Origin: Caryophanales bacterium UBA7278
GTDB taxonomy: Bacteria; Bacillota_I; Bacilli_A; RFN20; CAG-826
Direction: 5' to 3'
NCBI GenBank assembly: GCA_002472275.1
Contig: DKRQ01000003.1
Span: 1 to 24,041 of the forward strand
DNA: 24,041 nucleotides
The notes beneath the pieces were generated by a model, which ran no database searches, had not been told where the DNA came from, and saw only the letters and a list, made by a program, of their open reading frames with translations. This document shows, piece by piece, positions 19,755 to 24,041 of this stretch. The position numbers were made by a program, and so were the translations under genes. The stretch's first letter is position 1. Every line of letters begins with the position of its first letter.

Positions 19755-22352
19755 CTATTTCTTGACGACGATCGCGGTCAGCGGGGCTAGCGGGGTGGCG
19801 TTAGTGAGGTCGCCACTGCCGTTGCTCCTAGCGTAGAGCGAGTAGCCAGAGAGGTCGAAGGTTTTACCTTCCGCCTTGGGACCGACGAAGATCGCTTTGT
19901 AGGCTTCGGTGCCCTGACCTTTGAACTCAAGGGTGATCGCGTTGTTGTCGACGTCGGCCTGGACCTTGAGGTTCTTGGCCTCGGCAGCCCCTAAATGGAG
20001 GCCCGGGCAGCTCTTTTTGAGCTCGATGAGTTTCTTGTAGTAGTCCATCATCTCCGGATGGGCGACCTTCAAGGCGTAATCGAGCTCATTGACCTTATAA
20101 GAGGATTTATAGGAGTTATGGTCCCCTCCTTTGGTGCGGAGGAATTCCTCACCCGCCAGCATGAAGAAGGTGCCTTGGGAGAGAGCGGCCACGGATTGGG
20201 ATAGGAGGGCCATGTTCTTGATGGTGGTTTCGTCAGTGAACCTACCGGTAGCCACGTAGCGGTCGTAGAGAGTGTAGTTATCGTGGCAAGTCACGTAGGA
20301 GACGCTCTTGTCGGGGTCGATTTGGGTGGCCGAGATTCCGCCCTTGAGGCCGTTGACGATCGCTTGGACGTCCTTATCGGAAGCAAAGCCATCGGTCCAG
20401 GCCAGATCGCCGGCGCCAGCCATACCGCCTGCGATGAGGCCATCCCTGATCTTGTCGTTGAACGCGCCGAAGCCGACGAATTCGCCGATGTTGTCCTGCT
20501 TGGCCTGGTATTGCGGGGACAAGCCGGAATCGCCGCCGGTCCAGGGCTCGCCATAGACAGCAATGGACGGATTGATGGCCTTTAGTTTGGCGGTGAGATC
20601 ATTCATGGTGTCGATATCATGGAGGGCCATTAGGTCGAAACGGAAGCCGCCGAGCTTATACTCCTTTGCCCAGAAGGCGGTCGAATCCTTCATGAACTTG
20701 GCGAACATCGCCCTGTCGGAGGCGGTTTCGTTGCCGCATCCAGATCCGTTATAAAGGGAGCCATTGGGCTGCACCCTGAAGTAGTAGCCGGGGACGAGGG
20801 CCTCGAAGTTGCTGCCAGAGGCGTCGTTAACGTGGTTATAGACGACGTCCATGATGACGTTGATGCCCGCCTCGTGATAGGCGGCGACGACCTTCTTGAA
20901 TTCCTTGATCCTCGCGTAGCCATCGTAGGGATCGCTAGAATAGGAACCTTCGAGGACGTTGTAGTTAAGCGGGTTGTAGCCCCAGTTGAAGGAGGTATTG
21001 ACCTCGTCGTTTTCCTGGTCGAAGATCGGGACGAACTGGACGGCGTTAACCCCGAGTTCCTTGATGTGGTCGAAGCCGGTGGCAACGCCCTGATACTTGG
21101 TGTTTTTCTCGCAAAGCCCGAGGAATTTCTTGGAATTGGCCGCGGTTCCGCCCCAAGTGGAGGAGGAAGTGACGTCGGCCACGTGGGTCTCGTAGACGGT
21201 GAGGGCCTTCCTATCGATTTGAAGCGGGCTCACCTCGTTCCAGCCTTCGGGGTTGGTCTTGGAGAAATCGACGATCATGCCCCTCTTGCCGTTGACACCG
21301 GCGGATTTGGCGTAGGGATCCACCACTTCGACGCCATTGGGGTGCGCCGAGTTCTTGACGAAGTAGGTGTAGTATTTGCCTTCCAAATCCCCATTGGCGG
21401 TCGCGGTGAAAACGCCCTTCTCGCCTTTGGTCATGGCTACGGCTTGGTAGGTATCGCTGCCTTTGACGGCATCCACCGCTTTCGGGGTGCCGTTATCGTA
21501 GATCCTAAGTTCGATGGAACTCGAGACGGGGCTCCAGACCTTGAAGGTGGTCGAACCCTCACTATAGATGGCGCCGAGTTCGCCGTCATAGAGATAGGCG
21601 TTTTTGAACTCGTCCGTGTCATAAAGGGCGCCCGGATTGACCTTGACAGAGACCTTTTCGCCGTTTTCTAGGGTGATCGCTGCGTTATAGGTGTGGGAAA
21701 CGTCGGCGGGCGAGGATAGCTCGGCACGGGCCGAAGCCTTGTCGGCGGAGACGGTCGCTTTGCAAAGCTCGAGTTCGCCGTCCATGATCGCGACTTCCTT
21801 CATCGGCTCGTCGGCGGTTACGAGAACCGTGGAGGAGTTATGGAATTTCGCGTTGGCGGAAACTTTCGCCGGGGGTTCGTCGTAGGCGGCCTCGTCGCCG
21901 GATTTGAGATATAGGTTGTAGATCTTGTCGGTTCCGCCTTCTAGGTCCTTAGGCGCGATGAAGCGGTTGCCATCGGGGTCCTTGGAGTCCCAGGTGCCCT
22001 TGGTTTTGACGATATAGCCGAATTTGAGGTTCTCGATGTCGTTGCCATATTTGGAAAGGGGGATCTGCACGATTCCGCCATAGTCGTCCTGGGCGACGAA
22101 GGAATACTCGGATCCCTCTTTGCCGTCCAGCCAGACCCACATGGCCCAGTTGCGGTACTTGCCGTCCTTGCGGTAATAATGCAAGCGCAATTCCCCTACC
22201 GAATCGACTAAAGGGGTCGGGGCAGGCAAGGGCTCTTCGCTTTTGCTGCTGCTAGGGGCGGGTTCCGGGGAGGAGGAAGCGGGTTGTTCCCCGCAAGAGA
22301 ATAGGAGGCAGGTCGCCATGGCCATGCCGAAAAGGATCTTCTTTCGTTTCAT
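19755..22352 (-). CDS. pulA: Second type I pullulanase lipoprotein
   Basis: 865 residues, a diverged paralogue of the pullulanase at the end of the main locus. The lipobox LFSC (C20) is followed by a Ser/Pro tether to about 48, then a CBM41-like module (about 53-150, LRLHYYRKDGKYRNWAMWVW), a beta region and a CBM48-like domain (about 256-335). The GH13 barrel carries FNWGY (455-459) in place of YNWGY, DVVYNH (502-507), GFRFDLMAL with nucleophile D573, YGEPW with acid E602, and CHDNY with D691. The poly-Gly linker of its paralogue is absent. An ATG eight codons further up is rejected because it lies at the expected transcript start; the chosen ATG has AAAGGAG five bases upstream. It has its own promoter and terminator, so it can be set independently of the transporter. 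Confidence 0.93.
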   Translation of the reverse strand: MKRKKILFGMAMATCLLFSCGEQPASSSPEPAPSSSKSEEPLPAPTPLVDSVGELRLHYYRKDGKYRNWAMWVWLDGKEGSEYSFVAQDDYGGIVQIPLSKYGNDIENLKFGYIVKTKGTWDSKDPDGNRFIAPKDLEGGTDKIYNLYLKSGDEAAYDEPPAKVSANAKFHNSSTVLVTADEPMKEVAIMDGELELCKATVSADKASARAELSSPADVSHTYNAAITLENGEKVSVKVNPGALYDTDEFKNAYLYDGELGAIYSEGSTTFKVWSPVSSSIELRIYDNGTPKAVDAVKGSDTYQAVAMTKGEKGVFTATANGDLEGKYYTYFVKNSAHPNGVEVVDPYAKSAGVNGKRGMIVDFSKTNPEGWNEVSPLQIDRKALTVYETHVADVTSSSTWGGTAANSKKFLGLCEKNTKYQGVATGFDHIKELGVNAVQFVPIFDQENDEVNTSFNWGYNPLNYNVLEGSYSSDPYDGYARIKEFKKVVAAYHEAGINVIMDVVYNHVNDASGSNFEALVPGYYFRVQPNGSLYNGSGCGNETASDRAMFAKFMKDSTAFWAKEYKLGGFRFDLMALHDIDTMNDLTAKLKAINPSIAVYGEPWTGGDSGLSPQYQAKQDNIGEFVGFGAFNDKIRDGLIAGGMAGAGDLAWTDGFASDKDVQAIVNGLKGGISATQIDPDKSVSYVTCHDNYTLYDRYVATGRFTDETTIKNMALLSQSVAALSQGTFFMLAGEEFLRTKGGDHNSYKSSYKVNELDYALKVAHPEMMDYYKKLIELKKSCPGLHLGAAEAKNLKVQADVDNNAITLEFKGQGTEAYKAIFVGPKAEGKTFDLSGYSLYARSNGSGDLTNATPLAPLTAIVVKK

Positions 22353-22385
22353 GTGTGCTCCTTTGTGGGTGTGCATCCGCTCTTA

Positions 22386-22391
22386 ATTATA
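22386..22391 (-). promoter_or_regulatory. -10 box of the second pullulanase promoter
   Basis: A perfect TATAAT on the minus strand, giving a leader of about 27 bases. No -35 box is evident at 16-18 bp; the upstream stretch is a pyrimidine run (CCTTTTTCC) on the coding strand. Confidence 0.6.
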
Positions 22392-22441
22392 GATAAGGAA
22401 AAAGGAAAGGGCATTGGAAATCGCCCCCCTACCCTCATCTA

Positions 22442-22468
22442 GAAAAAAGAAACCCCCACGTGGGGGGT
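22442..22468 (-). terminator. Intrinsic terminator of the rplU-prp-rpmA operon
   Basis: A G/C-rich stem (CCCCC with GGGGG around ACGT) followed by TTTCTTTTTT on the minus strand, 20 bases past the L27 stop. Confidence 0.85.
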
Positions 22469-22487
22469 GATCTTTAGCAATTCTTGC

Positions 22488-22775
22488 TTAGGCTTTGACG
22501 GCGTAGACGGAGACGCGCTTGCCAGAACGGCCGACGCGCTCGAACTTGACGACGCCGGAGATGGTGGCGAAGAGGGTGTCGTCGCCGCCCTTCATGACGT
22601 TGTTGCCCGGCTGGACCTTGGTGCCCCTCTGACGATAGAGGATGCTGCCGGCGGTGACGATTTCGCCATCGCTGGCCTTGGCACCGAGCCTACGGCCCGC
22701 GGAATCACGGCCGTTCTTGGTGGAGCCTACGCCCTTTTTGGAAGCGAAGAACTGAATATCGAGAATGAATTTCAT
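22488..22775 (-). CDS. rpmA: Ribosomal protein L27 with Prp-cleaved N-terminus
   Basis: 95 residues. L27 sits at the peptidyl transferase centre of the 50S subunit. It begins MKFILDIQFFASKKG, a Firmicutes-type extension in which Prp cuts between F10 and A11 to expose the mature ASKKG end that reaches the active site. The L27 body GSTKNGRDSAGRRLGAK and GSILYRQRGTK follows. An upstream ATG 19 codons earlier is rejected: it lies inside prp, and this ATG is the one preceded by AAAGGA at the end of prp, nine bases away. The gap to prp is four bases, so the two are co-translated. Confidence 0.97.
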   Translation of the reverse strand: MKFILDIQFFASKKGVGSTKNGRDSAGRRLGAKASDGEIVTAGSILYRQRGTKVQPGNNVMKGGDDTLFATISGVVKFERVGRSGKRVSVYAVKA

Positions 22776-22779
22776 TGGC

Positions 22780-23100
22780 TTAGTTCCTTTCTTTGATTTC
22801 GATGGTCCCTCTGGTTTTGGGGGACTGCTCAATGGTCTTGAGCTGGATGATCATGGTCTCCAATACGGTCTGGTCGTGTTCGGAGATCGGCCCTTTGGCC
22901 TCCAGGTGGATGTGCCCTTCCTCGGACATATCGACCTCGAAGTTCTCCGCCCCGTCATCCAGGGCGTTCAATGAACCGATTGCGATGGCCGACACCGCGG
23001 CGCACACGAGGTCCTTGCCATAAGGCCCGGACTCGGCGTGGCCCTTGATGTCGATGGACTCAAGTCCCTTGCCTTTGTATACGACGTTGACCTTGACCAT
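22780..23100 (-). CDS. prp: Ribosomal-processing cysteine protease Prp
   Basis: 106 residues (YsxB family, DUF464). Prp is a cysteine protease that trims the N-terminal extension of L27, a step essential in Staphylococcus aureus. The catalytic pair is visible as H21 in GHAESG and C33 in KDLVCAAVSAIA, with the usual spacing of 12 residues. It lies between L21 and L27 as in other Firmicutes, five bases after rplU and four before rpmA. The enzyme and its substrate extension are both present, so the processing system is complete here. The last codons carry the ribosome binding site of rpmA. The ATG at 23098-23100 is the only start that keeps the full domain. Confidence 0.96.
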   Translation of the reverse strand: MVKVNVVYKGKGLESIDIKGHAESGPYGKDLVCAAVSAIAIGSLNALDDGAENFEVDMSEEGHIHLEAKGPISEHDQTVLETMIIQLKTIEQSPKTRGTIEIKERN

Positions 23101-23105
23101 GGCGA

Positions 23106-23414
23106 TTAGGCGTTGATCGTCTTCACGACGAGGCAGGTATAAGGCTGACGGTGGCCGATGGTCTTGCGCTCATTGGCTTTGGCCTTGTACTTGTAGACGC
23201 GGATCTTCTTGCCAAGGCCCTGCTTTTCGACTTTGCAGACGACGGAAGCGCCTTTGACGTAGGGAGCGCCCACTTTGGTGGATTCGCCGCCCACGAAGAG
23301 GACCTTCTCGAGTTTGATCTCGTCACCGGCCTTCGCCTCGATCTTCTCGACGAAGATCTTGGAGCCTTCCTCGACCTTGACCTGCTTTCCGCCGGTCTCG
23401 ATGATAGCGTACAT
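23106..23414 (-). CDS. rplU: Ribosomal protein L21
   Basis: 102 residues, normal length. L21 binds 23S rRNA in the 50S subunit. It opens with MYAIIETGGKQVKVEEG and ends with the basic KIRVYKYKAKANERKTIGHRQPYT, both L21 signatures. AAAGGAGG lies six bases before the ATG, a near-perfect ribosome binding site. It is the first gene of rplU-prp-rpmA, and a structured leader precedes it, consistent with control by ribosomal protein feedback. No oddities in sequence or length. Confidence 0.97.
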   Translation of the reverse strand: MYAIIETGGKQVKVEEGSKIFVEKIEAKAGDEIKLEKVLFVGGESTKVGAPYVKGASVVCKVEKQGLGKKIRVYKYKAKANERKTIGHRQPYTCLVVKTINA

Positions 23415-23530
23415 GTCTTTTCCTCCTTTGGTTTGTGCTTTGCTGATGACTCGCTAGGAAGGCGTGGGATGCCCCAACTTAGTGGCCTTTTTTATGCGGT
23501 TGCGCGCCCAAAGCGAGGCGACAACGGGGT
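23415..23530 (-). ncRNA. Candidate L21 leader RNA upstream of rplU
   Basis: About 110 bases of untranslated leader with two hairpins: GTTG-(T)-CGC with GCG-CAAC (23499-23525, one bulged T), and an outer AAGGC with GCCTT enclosing TGGG-GCAT-CCCA (23459-23489). Many Firmicutes carry an autoregulatory L21 leader here. Position and paired helices agree, but I could not compare the conserved residues, so the family assignment is tentative. Confidence 0.5.
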
Positions 23531-23531
23531 T

Positions 23532-23560
23532 ATCTTATGCCTTTCTTTTAGAAAAGGGAA
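23532..23560 (-). promoter_or_regulatory. Weak candidate promoter of the rplU operon
   Basis: -10 TAAGAT (23532-23537) and -35 TTCCCT (23555-23560) at 17 bp. Each box matches only partly. It is placed correctly between the upstream terminator and the leader RNA. Confidence 0.3.
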
Positions 23561-23580
23561 GGATTTTGTTTCCCGGCAGG

Positions 23581-23616
23581 AAAAAAGAAAGCGCCCACCG
23601 CTAGGGTTGGACGCTT
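23581..23616 (-). terminator. Intrinsic terminator after the zinc-ribbon gene
   Basis: A 9-bp stem (AAGCGTCCA with TGGGCGCTT, one G-T pair, 10-base loop) followed by TCTTTTTT on the minus strand. It separates the zinc-ribbon gene from the ribosomal operon. Confidence 0.85.
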
Positions 23617-23701
23617 AGTGAGTGTTCGCTCGATCAATAATAGGCGACTTCGATCGGATCCACAAAAGTGAGGTTATGGGCCAAGACGAAGCCGGTCATG
23701 C

Positions 23702-24034
23702 TTACTCGCGATGATCGCCGCAGACACACTTGCCTTCACCGTCGAATTCGTGGAAGGCGAAGATGCCTTTAGCGGCTTCCTTCTCGAATTCCGGGGAGGA
23801 GGCCTCGAGGATTTTGCCGTCGAGACTATACACGTGATAAGAGTCGTGGACCGAATTCACGGAATAACTGTCGACGAGCACGTATTCATGGCAATGCTCG
23901 CATGTCAAACGATAGGCTTCGTTCTCCTTGGACACGCTGATGTCGTGCAGGGGCATCTCGAACTCGTAAGTGGTTTCGCCACAATCGTCGCAGACGAACT
24001 TCACGTCATAGACGCAAGAAAACCTAATTTGCAA
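23702..24034 (-). CDS. Small zinc-ribbon protein, function unknown (may be cut by the window edge)
   Basis: 110 residues if it starts at the TTG at 24032-24034. The frame stays open to the window end, so a longer N-terminus is possible. I do not recognise the family. Two CxxC pairs (C15-C18 in CDDC and C45-C48 in CEHC) would form one zinc ribbon, with a third Cys pair (C103-C105 in KCVCGDH) near the end. The region between is acidic and rich in His, Tyr and Ser (YSVNSVHDSYHVYSLDG). No signal peptide or membrane segment is seen, so it is probably cytoplasmic. It resembles no specific DNA-binding or ribosome-associated ribbon that I can name. It is followed by a clear terminator and is not part of the rplU operon. 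Confidence 0.65.
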   Translation of the reverse strand: MQIRFSCVYDVKFVCDDCGETTYEFEMPLHDISVSKENEAYRLTCEHCHEYVLVDSYSVNSVHDSYHVYSLDGKILEASSPEFEKEAAKGIFAFHEFDGEGKCVCGDHRE

Positions 24035-24041
24035 ACGGGTG

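Noticed and set aside
23637..23699. About 21-codon minus-strand frame just after the zinc-ribbon gene
   Set aside because: The ATG lies three bases past the stop, but there is no ribosome binding site and the peptide is too short to judge; it ends before the terminator at 23581-23616.

Overview
The window reads as chromosome of a low-branching Firmicutes-type bacterium, possibly an uncultured gut Bacilli or Mollicutes-like lineage. Evidence for this is the rplU-prp-rpmA operon with a Prp-cleavable L27 N-terminus (a Firmicutes trait), AAAGGAG-type ribosome binding sites, lipobox lipoproteins instead of an outer-membrane starch system, and YesM/LytS-type signalling. TGA serves as a stop (proC, the histidine kinase) and Trp is TGG, so the code is standard and not the Mycoplasma code. 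GC content is moderate to high. The species cannot be named from the sequence alone.

Layout, left to right. 1-453: an unassigned edge plus one small possible gene. 454-529: a minus-strand tRNA-Ile with a UAU anticodon, with its promoter. 728-3545: a minus-strand set of GtrA-like membrane protein, sensor histidine kinase and response regulator with a SARP-type DNA-binding domain. 3629-4120: trmL on the plus strand, converging on a metallophosphoesterase so tightly that the two stop codons overlap. 5045-7765: a large secreted alpha-amylase. 7845-8621: proC. 8640-9370: an IS200-type element with a single tnpA. 9427-19492: a minus-strand maltodextrin locus. 19755-22352: a second pullulanase lipoprotein with its own promoter. 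22488-23414: the rpmA-prp-rplU operon, read right to left. 23702-24034: a small zinc-ribbon protein at the right edge.

The dominant theme is extracellular starch or glycogen use. A secreted multi-module amylase cuts alpha-1,4 chains. Two surface-anchored type I pullulanases cut alpha-1,6 branches, and a third GH13 lipoprotein trims the products. A lipoprotein binding protein and two permeases of the MalEFG (CUT1) kind then import the oligosaccharides. No ATPase gene is in the window, so the importer probably borrows one encoded elsewhere. The binding-protein promoter is clear (TTTACA, 17 bp, TAGAAT), with a 13/14 match to a CcpA/LacI-type operator just upstream.

The most unusual items are the MalF-like permease, which carries about 340-370 extra residues, probably cytoplasmic, ahead of its core; the tRNA-Ile(UAU), a rare way to read AUA; two genes (trmL, proC) whose -10 boxes sit exactly where leaderless transcripts would begin; and a 14-bp hairpin that would bury the tnpA ribosome binding site.
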